Origin: JBFELO01 sp041552055
GTDB taxonomy: Bacteria; Acidobacteriota; Thermoanaerobaculia; Thermoanaerobaculales; Sulfomarinibacteraceae
Assembly: GCA_041552055.1 (NCBI GenBank)
Contig: JBFELO010000059.1
Span: 1-27,598, forward strand
Direction of reading: 5' to 3'
Length of the DNA stretch: 27,598 bases
In this document: piece by piece, positions 8,582 to 15,999 of the stretch
Layout of the letters: each line of letters begins with the position of its first letter
Numbering within the stretch: the first letter of the stretch is position 1
The notes under the pieces: generated by a model
The model's database searches: none
Told to the model about the DNA's origin: nothing
Seen by the model: the letters and a program-made list of their open reading frames with translations, nothing else
Program-made: the position numbers and the translations under genes

Positions 8582-9511
8582 TCAAACCCTCGGTGTGCGC
8601 CGGATCCGGTCGGCTGTGAAGATCGCGATCGCCACCCAGATGCACCCGAACGTGATCAGGTCGTGGCCGTGGAACGGCTCGCCGTACGCCAGCACGGCGA
8701 GCGCGAAGTGCATGCTGGGGGCGAGGTACTGGAGGAAGCCGAGCGTCGACAGCGGCAGCAGGCGCGCGGCCTGGGTGAAGAGGAGCAACGGCACCGTCGT
8801 GACGACCCCGGCCAGCACGAGCAGCAGGTCCAGGGACAGCGTCCCCGAGCCGAAAGCGAGCCGACCGGCACGCCCGAGCCACGCAACGTAGGCCACCGCC
8901 ACCGGGGTCAACAGGGTCGTCTCGACGGTCAGGCCGACCACCGCACCGACCGCGACCGTCTTGCGCAGCAGGCCGTACAGCCCGAATGTGACGGCCAGGG
9001 TCAAGGCCACCCAGGGAATCTCGCCGCCGAGCACAGCAAGGTATCCGACGCCGGCCGCCGCCAGCACGACGGCAACCATCGCCGCGCGGCTGAGGTGCTC
9101 GCGCAGGAAGACGACGCCCAGGGCGACGTTGACCAGCGGGTTGATGAAGTAGCCGAGGCTCGCCTGCAGCACGCGATCGTTGGCCATCGCCCAGATGAAC
9201 ACGTACCAGTTCACGGCGATGAGCGCCGTGGTGACCAGAAGCACGGCGATGGTCCGCGAACTGCCCACCGCGCGCCGAATCGCCCCACCCTGCCGCTGGA
9301 TCAACACGAGGGCGGCAAGCAGCGGCACCGCCCAGACGACGCGATGGGCCAGCACCTCGAGCGGCGGTACTACCCCTACCGCCTTGAAGTAGACCGGCAC
9401 GAATCCCCAAAAACCGAATGCGGCGAGGCCGTACGCAAGACCTGTTGTGTTCCTCGGGTCCACGGGTGGGGCCACACAGTTCGCGGCCTTCCCAGCTTCT
9501 GCGTTGCTCAC
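8582..9511 (-). CDS. rarD: RarD-type EamA-family transporter
   Basis: This 309-residue inner-membrane permease has about ten hydrophobic helices in two EamA-like halves. Hallmarks of RarD proteins are present: GFWGFVPVYFKAV and HRVVW near the N terminus, NWYVFIWA, then LQASLGYFINPLVNV with a following FLREHL. RarD belongs to the drug/metabolite transporter superfamily. It was named in connection with chloramphenicol sensitivity, but its natural substrate is not settled. The GTG at 9511 is the best available start although its ribosome-binding site is weak (GGTGAC). The gene is separated from its neighbours by long gaps on both sides, so it is probably transcribed alone. Confidence 0.9.
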   Translation of the reverse strand: MSNAEAGKAANCVAPPVDPRNTTGLAYGLAAFGFWGFVPVYFKAVGVVPPLEVLAHRVVWAVPLLAALVLIQRQGGAIRRAVGSSRTIAVLLVTTALIAVNWYVFIWAMANDRVLQASLGYFINPLVNVALGVVFLREHLSRAAMVAVVLAAAGVGYLAVLGGEIPWVALTLAVTFGLYGLLRKTVAVGAVVGLTVETTLLTPVAVAYVAWLGRAGRLAFGSGTLSLDLLLVLAGVVTTVPLLLFTQAARLLPLSTLGFLQYLAPSMHFALAVLAYGEPFHGHDLITFGCIWVAIAIFTADRIRRTPRV

Positions 9512-9648
9512 GTCACCAGCAACCGCGATCCTGCCCCTCGTACTCCCGGAGCGGGACCGTCATCCTCATCGCGCCCCGCTGCCCGGTCCCGTGTCGCGAC
9601 GATCTCGTGCCTTCGACGCGCCCTTTCCCCGAGGCGCTCCCCGTGGGA

Positions 9649-9725
9649 GCCCGGCATGACGTTTCGACGACTCGAAACGACACGATACTCGCAGCGATGG
9701 AGCACCTCGAAACGTCATGCCCGGC
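9649..9725. repeat. Inverted repeat, 19-nt arms, 39-nt loop
   Basis: The arm at 9649-9667 (GCCCGGCATGACGTTTCGA) is the reverse complement of 9707-9725 with a single mismatch at its fourth position. The loop contains another partial copy of the inner sequence (CTCGAAACGA, 9671-9680). It lies 138 nt upstream of the rarD start codon. No T-tract follows, so it is not a standard terminator. Confidence 0.85.
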
Positions 9726-9824
9726 ACGCCCGCTCGACGCGCGGTCATTGGCCTGCCGCTCGCGTCGACCATCTGACACCCGAGGCGGTTCTTGGCCCAT
9801 GGTGGGAGGCCCCGAGGTCGCTGG

Positions 9825-9894
9825 TGCGATTCGCTGCGCGAATCGCAGTGGATACCGGTCGACCCTGCCGATCGCCGGCGCGATGGGATGGCAG
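9825..9894. repeat. Dispersed intergenic repeat, copy B
   Basis: This is the second copy of the element at 8351-8420. The hairpin arms GCGATTCGC and GCGAATCGC are kept and only the 3-nt loop changes (TGA to TGC). The same orientation is used in both places, and the two copies flank rarD. Confidence 0.85.
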
Positions 9895-10001
9895 CCGAGG
9901 ATGCGCCTGCCGTACAGCAGTGAACGTGGCTGGCTTGAGCCGGCTCTGCGATCCCAACGGCAACGGCCAGGGGTCGGTGCTTCCGGTGTGTTGAGCGGGC
10001 G

Positions 10002-10080
10002 TGCCACTTCTGACAATTGCGGGAGTGAGCGCCTGCAAATTGCCGATGCCGTGTGGCCCCGAACATTGTCAGAGGTGGCA
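10002..10080. repeat. Inverted repeat, 16-nt arms, 47-nt loop
   Basis: TGCCACTTCTGACAAT (10002-10017) pairs with ATTGTCAGAGGTGGCA (10065-10080) with one mismatch that would be a G-U pair in RNA. The loop has a further short match (ATTGC with GCAAAT). It lies downstream of the zinc-ribbon gene in that gene's direction. It could fold in RNA or be a remnant of a small mobile element. Confidence 0.8.
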
Positions 10081-10201
10081 ACCGCGGGGAGTGCGCTGTG
10101 AGAATCGGCGCGACCAAAAGTGCGGGGCGAAGCGATCGAGATTTTGTTGTCGCGCAGTCCCCCCGGCTACATTGTGGAGCAGGCGTCTCGCATCCAGCAT
10201 C

Positions 10202-10219
10202 CCCCGCCCTCGGGCGGGG
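10202..10219. terminator. GC-rich hairpin directly after the zinc-ribbon gene
   Basis: CCCCGCCC (10202-10209) and GGGCGGGG (10212-10219) form an 8-bp stem around TC, or 7 bp around CTCG. It touches the stop codon at 10220-10222. No T-run follows on the minus strand, so it may act as an end-protecting or weak termination structure. Confidence 0.4.
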
Positions 10220-11224
10220 CTACCTCACCCAGTCGATCGGGACCCACACGATGCGGCTGGACCACGGGCCCTCGAGGACCCGGACGCGCGCCTCGACCGC
10301 TCGCTTGCGCCGCTCCAGCACTCTGACGCGGGTGCCGGCCGCGATCTCTATGCACCGGGGTGAGGACCGCAGGCGATCGAAGCCGGCATCGTCGTCTGCC
10401 TCGATCGCCGCAATCATCTCCTCCAGCGCCTCCCGATCCAGGGCCGCGGTCACGGTGGACTCACCCCCCCGCCGCAGCACCCCAATCTCGGTGCGCGCTT
10501 TCGAGACCGTGAACAGCCCGCTCGCGAAACCCTTCTGACGGTCCCCTCCGAGCCACCACAGCGCCGCGCCGACCAGCACCGCCAGACCAGCACCGACCGC
10601 CAGCCAGCGCCTCCTGCGGGCCCGCTCCTCGGGCGCGATGGGATCGCGGTCGAGCTCGATCGCCAAACGGTCGGACACCGTCTGGACAGCTCCGGCGGGT
10701 GGCGGGAGCGCCTCGAATTCCGTGCGGCACGACGTACAGCGGAGCGTCCGACCGAAATATCGGGCATGGACCTGCATGGTCGCGCCACAGGCGGTGCACA
10801 CGTGGCGATAGCTCGTGGAGTGCGGGCCATCAGTCGCTTGAGGCGGCGGGGCACCGGCCGAAGAGGCGTCCTCCCGAGCCGGAGGGGTCGACGGTGGTTC
10901 CTTCGGCGCGTGCGCCTTGCCCTCGTCCCTGGTGACGTCGGGCGCCGCACCCGATGCGGGGGCTGCCACCACGAACAAGCGCTCGCAGCGCGGGCAGCGG
11001 ATCTTCCGATCCAGGCTCTCCGGTTTCACTTTGAGTCGAACCCCACACCCCGGGCAGGAGGCGATCACCGTCTCCGCACGGTCGGGCCGAGTCACGGTCT
11101 GCGACGGGAGAGTCGCGACAAACTCCGCCCCACAGTTCGTGCAGCGCACGGTCCGACCGAGGAACCGCTCGAGGATCTGCAGCCGTGTGCCGCACTCCTC
11201 GCAACGATGAATGGCGACCTGCAT
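10220..11224 (-). CDS. Triple zinc-ribbon, single-span membrane protein
   Basis: I do not recognise a named family for the whole 334-residue chain. It carries three zinc ribbons with identical spacing, C-x2-C-x16-C-x2-C: Cys 8/11/28/31, Cys 57/60/77/80 and Cys 143/146/163/166. They resemble the short MJ0042-type finger seen at the N terminus of many bacterial membrane proteins. A Pro/Ala/Ser-rich linker separates the second and third ribbons. One membrane helix follows at about 207-226, after a basic RARRRRW stretch, so the ribbons should be cytoplasmic and the C terminus external. The C-terminal 100 residues are partly beta-rich (GTRVRVLERRKRAVEARVRVL), possibly SH3-like. The ATG at 11224 has a modest GAGAG site. 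A hairpin follows the stop. Confidence 0.75.
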   Translation of the reverse strand: MQVAIHRCEECGTRLQILERFLGRTVRCTNCGAEFVATLPSQTVTRPDRAETVIASCPGCGVRLKVKPESLDRKIRCPRCERLFVVAAPASGAAPDVTRDEGKAHAPKEPPSTPPAREDASSAGAPPPQATDGPHSTSYRHVCTACGATMQVHARYFGRTLRCTSCRTEFEALPPPAGAVQTVSDRLAIELDRDPIAPEERARRRRWLAVGAGLAVLVGAALWWLGGDRQKGFASGLFTVSKARTEIGVLRRGGESTVTAALDREALEEMIAAIEADDDAGFDRLRSSPRCIEIAAGTRVRVLERRKRAVEARVRVLEGPWSSRIVWVPIDWVR

Positions 11225-11300
11225 CTGGTCTCTCGACTCCAGGGGGCGGCGTGCCCTCTCCAGCTTACGGCACGCGCCGGAGCCGGCCCCGTGACACCTG

Positions 11301-13001
11301 TCAACTCCGACCGCGGTACCTCACCTCGCCGTCCACGATGGTGTACAGCACCCGCGTCGCGGGGATCTCGTCGTCAGGCACCAGGAGGATGTCCTGCGAC
11401 AGTACCGTGATGTCCGCCAGCTTTCCGACGGCCAACGAGCCCTTGACGTCCTCCTCGAACGCCGCGTACGCGGCGTCGATCGTCGCCGCGCGAAGCGCCT
11501 CGATCCTGGTCATCGCCTGCTCGGGGTAGAACACGGCTCCGTCGGCCATCCTACGCGTCACGGCGGCGTGGAAGTTGGCAATCGGATCGACAGCCTCCAC
11601 CGGGGTGTCTGTGCCGCCGGCGATGGTGGCACCCGAGTCGAGCAGCGTACGCCACACGTAGGCACCGTGCTTTGCCCGTTCGGTACCGAGGCGCAACGGC
11701 ACCCACGGCCCGTCCGAGGTGCAGTGAACCGGCTGCATGGCGGCGATCACCCCGAGCTCGCTGAACCGCGGGATGTCGTCCGGATGGAGGTGCTGCGCAT
11801 GCTCGACGCGCCACCTGCGATCGCGGCCGTCAGGCCGATCCGCGAGTACGTCCTCGTACACGTCGAGGGTCTCGCGATTCGCCCGGTCGCCGATCGCATG
11901 AGTGCACAGCTGGAGGTCGAAGCGAGCCGCCAGCTCGGCAGTCACCCGCAGGTCATCGGCGGTCACGGTGTTGAGACCCGTGCTCTCCGGCATGTCGTCG
12001 TACGGCTCGAGCAGCAGCGCCCCGTGGGCGCCGAGGGCTCCGTCGTACAGGCGCTTGATGCCACCCACGGTGAGGAACGCCTCCCCTTCCCGATACACTC
12101 GATAGCCTGACAGGCGGTCCGCCAGGGTCTCGTTGGAGTCCGACAGCATCACCCACAGGCGGATGGGCAGCGCGTGCGACGCCGCCAACGAACGCAGCAG
12201 CTCGACCCGGGCCATCGAGGTCCCCGCGTCGTGAAAGCTGGTGATGCCGTTGGCCAGGCATGTCTCGCCCGCGAGCTCCGCCGCGCGCCGCAGGGTTGCC
12301 TCGTCGCGGCCGGGCTCGACGAGCCGGGTCACCAGCTCCTCGGCGTTCTCGCGCAGCACGCCGATCGGCCTGCCACCGTCGCCGCGCACGATCTGACCGC
12401 CCGGCGGATCCGGCGTGGTGGCTTCGATTCCGGCCATGGCCATGGCGCGGGCGTTGACGAAGATGGCGTGGCCGCTGGCGTGGGTCAGCATGACGGGATT
12501 CGAGGGCGTCGCGTCGCTCAGTGCATCGTGCAGCGGCAGGCCGCCAATGGCTCCCTCAGGTGGCGTCCTCCACTTCTCCTGGTGCCAGCCGCGGCCGATG
12601 ATCCACTGGCCGGGGGGTGTGTCTGCCGCCGCCTCCCGCACCCTGTCGACGATTTCGTCCCAGGTCTCTGCGGTCGTCAAATCGAGCTGCATCCGCGCCC
12701 GGCCGAGTCCGAGAAAGTGACCGTGTCCCTCGATCAGGCCGGGCACCGCCAGCCCTCCCTCGAGGTCGACGACCTCGGTATCCGGCCCGACGAACGTGTT
12801 GATGTCGGCCTCGGACCCCAGGGCCACGATCGTTGCACCGCGCGCAGCGAGCGCCTCGGCCTCGGGCCGGGCTCCATCCATTGTGACGATGCGGCCGCCC
12901 ATGAGCACCAGATCGGCCGGCTGCTCCGCCGTGCCGCAACCGAGAAGCGCCGCGAAGAGACCCACCATCAGAACGGAACGAGCATCGAATCTCACGGCCA
13001 T
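11301..13001 (-). CDS. Lipoprotein amidohydrolase, YtcJ-like
   Basis: This 566-residue metal-dependent hydrolase should act outside the cytoplasm, because it begins with a lipoprotein signal (LLGC, Cys22). The amidohydrolase features run in order: GGRIVTMDG, the first metal histidines His93 and His95 in EGHGHFLGLG, HASGHAIFVN, FHDAGTS, CTHAIGDRAN, VEHAQHLHPDD, and the late Asp in GGTDTPVEAVDP. It ends with the small beta domain (GSLAVGKLADITVLS). This order and size match the YtcJ/exoenzyme-regulatory (Aon-like) amidohydrolase family, whose substrates are mostly unknown. The ATG at 13001 has GGAGGTGG just upstream; the open frame extends to 13262 through the riboswitch region without support. 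It is divergent from the cobalamin-controlled receptor. Confidence 0.9.
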   Translation of the reverse strand: MAVRFDARSVLMVGLFAALLGCGTAEQPADLVLMGGRIVTMDGARPEAEALAARGATIVALGSEADINTFVGPDTEVVDLEGGLAVPGLIEGHGHFLGLGRARMQLDLTTAETWDEIVDRVREAAADTPPGQWIIGRGWHQEKWRTPPEGAIGGLPLHDALSDATPSNPVMLTHASGHAIFVNARAMAMAGIEATTPDPPGGQIVRGDGGRPIGVLRENAEELVTRLVEPGRDEATLRRAAELAGETCLANGITSFHDAGTSMARVELLRSLAASHALPIRLWVMLSDSNETLADRLSGYRVYREGEAFLTVGGIKRLYDGALGAHGALLLEPYDDMPESTGLNTVTADDLRVTAELAARFDLQLCTHAIGDRANRETLDVYEDVLADRPDGRDRRWRVEHAQHLHPDDIPRFSELGVIAAMQPVHCTSDGPWVPLRLGTERAKHGAYVWRTLLDSGATIAGGTDTPVEAVDPIANFHAAVTRRMADGAVFYPEQAMTRIEALRAATIDAAYAAFEEDVKGSLAVGKLADITVLSQDILLVPDDEIPATRVLYTIVDGEVRYRGRS

Positions 13002-13119
13002 GACCACCTCCGCGGTGAAGCGTACCGGTTCCATCGTCAGTTGGGAACTGGAGCCCGGCGGGCGCACACGCCCCCGTTGACCCTTCACGGCCAGAATACG
13101 CTCTTTCGACAGGAACTCC

Positions 13120-13148
13120 TTGACGACCTCCTCGGCGCCGCGTAGGGT
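13120..13148 (+). promoter_or_regulatory. Candidate promoter for the riboswitch transcript
   Basis: TTGACG (13120-13125) and TAGGGT (13143-13148) are separated by exactly 17 nt. Transcription would begin near 13155, immediately before the first paired segment of the riboswitch. The -10 box is a weak match to TATAAT, so this is a position-based call. Confidence 0.45.
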
Positions 13149-13156
13149 GCGTGAAA

Positions 13157-13392
13157 CGGGACGGTCACCGGAAGGTGCTCGAGGGAAGCCGGTGCGAATC
13201 CGGCGCGGCCCCCGCCACTGTGACCGGGAACGGGCCGCTCGTGGGTTCGAGAACCCAGCCACTGGTCGACGGGATCCCCAACCGAGGGGTCGGTCGTCTG
13301 GGAAGGCGAGCGGGCCGGCGGCCGGGACTGCCGATGGAATGGCCCCATCGTCAGCCCACGGCGGATCCGGGAGTCAGGAGACCTGCCGTCCG
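13157..13392 (+). promoter_or_regulatory. Cobalamin (B12) riboswitch
   Basis: The leader carries the conserved cobalamin aptamer blocks in order: GAGGGAAGCCGGTGCGAATC (13191-13210), then CCGCCACTGTGA (13212-13223), a CTGGGAAGGCGAG block at about 13299-13311, and the closing GGGAGTCAGGAGACCTGCC segment near 13370-13387. An outer stem forms between GGACGG (13159-13164) and CCGTCC (13386-13391). The element ends only 12 nt before the ribosome-binding site GGGAGG (13404-13409), and I see no T-tract terminator in between, so control of translation is more likely than control of termination. When B12 binds, expression of the receptor gene should fall. Confidence 0.93.
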
Positions 13393-13419
13393 CACTGAGA
13401 AACGGGAGGTTTCGACGCC

Positions 13420-15300
13420 ATGAGCCAACGGGGGAACCGAGCCGCCATACTGCGCGTGATGCTGATCGTGTTCGGGACGGCAGCCTCGATCGCGAGGGCC
13501 CAAACCGTCAGTCCATACACCTACAATCCGCAGCCCACCCAGGTGTTCGAGAGTGAGGTCACCGTGACTGCCACCGGGGTCGCGGCCGACACCCAGGAGG
13601 TCCCCGCCCCAACCACCATCATCTCCCGCGAGGAGATGAACGACTCTCAGGCAGACAACGCGGCAGACGTGCTGCGGCGAGTACCCGGCCTGACAGTCGC
13701 GCGCGGCGGCGACGAGGGCAAGCAGACGTCGGTGTTCACGCGCGGCACCAACTCGAATCAGACCCTGGTGATGTTCGATGGGGTCCGCCTCAACAGTCCG
13801 TACCTCGGCGGTTACGATCTGAGCCTGCTGACCACCGCCGGATTGGACCGCATCGAGGTCGCCCGGGGGCCATACTCGGCCCTGTGGGGTGCTGACGCTG
13901 TCGGCGGAGTGATCAACGTGATCCCACAGCGCGCTCGGAACCAGACAACCGCACACCTGCTCGGCGAGTGGGGCGAGCGAGGCTGGCAGCGGTACGAGGG
14001 TGATCTGGCCCTCGGAGGAGAGCACCTCGGACTCTACCTGTCGGGTTTCTACCGGACCGGCGATGGCGAGCTGGACAACAGCGACTTCATGACCCAGCAG
14101 GCGCTGCTCGATCTCGGCTGGAGCTGGGGAAGCCGCGGCAGCCGGCTGGCGGTGATCGCGCAGGACGTCCAGGCCGAAACGGGCATCCCGTACGTGACCC
14201 CCGGTGTGCCGACTCTCGACCGCCGACAGGAGTCGAAGCAACGGCTCGTGGCGGTGCCGCTCCGCTTGGCCATCGGCGAGCACTGGTCGGTGGAGCTGGT
14301 CGGCAGCTCCGTCGAACGCGAGTTCGAGTTCCGCGACCCCGAGGATGGTTTCGGGCTGACCGAGATGAAAACCTCCGCCGACACGACCCAGGCTCGACTG
14401 GCGAGCCACCACAGACTCGGCGGCCACACCGTGAGTTGGGGCGGCGAGTGGCGTTCCGACGAGGTCACAGACTCCTCGAACTTCGGCATCAATCTCGAGA
14501 ATGTCAGCACCGACGTGACATCGGCGTTCCTGCAGGACACGTGGCAGGCTGGCACCGCCCTCCGCCTGATCGTCGGCGCTCGGTGGGATGACACCGAGCA
14601 GTGGGGCGACGAGCTGTCGCCTCGGGTCAACCTCGGCTGGAAGATGTCGAAGGCATTCGAGCTGCGGGTAGGTTATGGCGAGGCTTTCCGCCCGCCGACA
14701 CTCGGAGAGATGTACTTCCCGTTGTCGGGCAACCCCGCTCTCGTGCCCGAGACCTCCGCCTCGTACGAGCTCGGCCTGGTGTACACACCCGCCCGCGGCA
14801 AGACGCGGTGGCAGGCAAACCTGTTCGCGACCGATCTCGAGAATCTGATCGAGTTCGACTTCGCCTCCTACACCAACCGCAACATCGGAACCGCGGAGAT
14901 CCGCGGCGCCGAGCTGCTGATCGAGACCAGGCTCACCGGTGTTTCGTACCAACAGATCCAGGCCACGTGGCTCGACACCTCCGACGAGACAGGCGATCCT
15001 CTGCTGCGGCGTCCCGAGTGGAGCGCCTCGTACACCCTCGGAGGACTGCTCTGGTACCACCTGAGCGGCGACGTCAGCATGTACTGGGTGGGCGAGCGCG
15101 ACGACGTGGACCCCGAAACCTTCGAACGCACGACCGTGGACGATTACTTCACCGTCGATCTCGCGCTGGCGTGGGAGGTGATGACCCAGGTCGAGCTCAC
15201 CCTGCGGGTGCGCAACCTGTTTGACGAGGAGTACCAGGAGATCATGGGGTACCCGGCACCGGCGCGGCGGATCATGGGTGGGCTGAGGGCGACATTCTAG
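13420..15300 (+). CDS. btuB: TonB-dependent outer-membrane receptor, probable cobalamin transporter (BtuB-like)
   Basis: The 626-residue product is an outer-membrane beta-barrel that takes up a ligand with energy from TonB. It starts with a signal peptide (VMLIVFGTAASIARAQ), then a TonB-box-like stretch EVTVTATG near residue 45. The plug domain follows (about 58-175: ADVLRRVPGLTV, NQTLVMFDGVRLN, IEVARGPYSALWGADAVGG), then a barrel with many alternating strands. It ends in aromatic Phe (GGLRATF), as barrel proteins do. The cobalamin riboswitch in its leader makes vitamin B12, or another corrinoid, the likely ligand; sequence alone would give only a BtuB/CirA-type receptor. No btuCDF genes are in the window. 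The ATG at 13420 has GGGAGG at 13404-13409. Confidence 0.93.
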   Translation: MSQRGNRAAILRVMLIVFGTAASIARAQTVSPYTYNPQPTQVFESEVTVTATGVAADTQEVPAPTTIISREEMNDSQADNAADVLRRVPGLTVARGGDEGKQTSVFTRGTNSNQTLVMFDGVRLNSPYLGGYDLSLLTTAGLDRIEVARGPYSALWGADAVGGVINVIPQRARNQTTAHLLGEWGERGWQRYEGDLALGGEHLGLYLSGFYRTGDGELDNSDFMTQQALLDLGWSWGSRGSRLAVIAQDVQAETGIPYVTPGVPTLDRRQESKQRLVAVPLRLAIGEHWSVELVGSSVEREFEFRDPEDGFGLTEMKTSADTTQARLASHHRLGGHTVSWGGEWRSDEVTDSSNFGINLENVSTDVTSAFLQDTWQAGTALRLIVGARWDDTEQWGDELSPRVNLGWKMSKAFELRVGYGEAFRPPTLGEMYFPLSGNPALVPETSASYELGLVYTPARGKTRWQANLFATDLENLIEFDFASYTNRNIGTAEIRGAELLIETRLTGVSYQQIQATWLDTSDETGDPLLRRPEWSASYTLGGLLWYHLSGDVSMYWVGERDDVDPETFERTTVDDYFTVDLALAWEVMTQVELTLRVRNLFDEEYQEIMGYPAPARRIMGGLRATF

Positions 15301-15531
15301 GGACCATTCCGGGGATCACTCCTGAATCGCCGCGTCACGCCCGGTGCTCGTCGACGACGGGGGCCCTCGTGACAGGGCACTTACAGGAACAATTGTGACC
15401 TGTCGCACAGACAGCGGTGAGGTTTGGCGGCACATTCGGAGAGGGAGATTACGGGGCCCCACGGGTGGCGGACGGCAGGCGCGCGGCGGCTCCTCGATCG
15501 AATCGAACGAATCCGACGAAAGGGCCGTGAC

Positions 15532-15858
15532 ATGGCACACGTGAGGTCCAGACGCCTGCGACTCCTCGAGAGCCTCCGCAGGACTCTGAGCGAAATGCTC
15601 CACGAGCGGGTGTGGAAGTCGGCCCGAAGGACGGGACGCGGAGAGCCGGTCAACACGAGTGCGATCTACACCGCGGCGATTGCCGAGGACCCGGATCTGC
15701 TCGACCAGCTCCTCCTGGTCCACCACCGGGTCCGGCAGGAGCAGGGCGAGATCGAGTCCGACACCCAGGCACCGCAGGCGGACGACGGCGAGCGGAGGCG
15801 CATGCTGTCGGCAGTGCGTGCGACGGTGCGACAGTCGGCCGCTCGCTTCAGCCAGTAA
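15532..15858 (+). CDS. Small helical protein of unknown function
   Basis: I recognise no family. The 108-residue product is very basic at its N terminus (RSRRLRLLESLRRTL), then mostly helical and charged (LLDQLLLVHHRVRQEQGEIE), with no signal peptide, membrane helix or cysteine. The ATG at 15532 has AAAGGG about 8 nt upstream; the frame is open from 15424, but that part has no start with a site. It lies 231 nt after the B12 receptor gene and before metG on the same strand. A partly palindromic sequence (15383-15403) lies upstream. The opposite strand is also open over this stretch, so the call rests on the ribosome-binding site and composition. Confidence 0.5.
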   Translation: MAHVRSRRLRLLESLRRTLSEMLHERVWKSARRTGRGEPVNTSAIYTAAIAEDPDLLDQLLLVHHRVRQEQGEIESDTQAPQADDGERRRMLSAVRATVRQSAARFSQ

Positions 15859-15999
15859 ACGCCCTTCCCGGGGCGCCCCAATTCCATCGCTCCGGACCAA
15901 CTCCGGCCCGCTTCCGCCAGTTTCGCCTGGCCCACGCGGCGCATCGGTTCCGAGCTGAACGCCCGAGGAGTGGTATTCTTCGCCATCGCGGGAGGGCTC

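Larger units (their letters stand above)
9512..10219. other. Long gene-free stretch with several inverted repeats
   Basis: About 700 bases separate two minus-strand genes. Frames in all phases are open by chance, but none shows a ribosome-binding site with a recognisable product. The stretch holds, from left to right, an inverted repeat with 19-nt arms (9649-9725), copy B of the dispersed repeat (9825-9894), a second inverted repeat with 16-nt arms (10002-10080), and a GC-rich hairpin abutting the stop of the zinc-ribbon gene (10202-10219). It looks like a landing site for small non-coding elements. Confidence 0.6.

Noticed and set aside
8351..9894. A shared peptide reading (RYPLRFAQRIA) in the minus-strand frames of the two dispersed repeat copies, hinting at a coding element.
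   Set aside because: The differences fall in all three codon positions and the flanking frames do not match, so the similarity is from DNA repeats, not a conserved protein.
13246..13266. GTGGGTTCGAGAACCCAGCC, which looks like the T-arm of a tRNA.
   Set aside because: It lies inside the cobalamin riboswitch, with no acceptor, D or anticodon arms around it.
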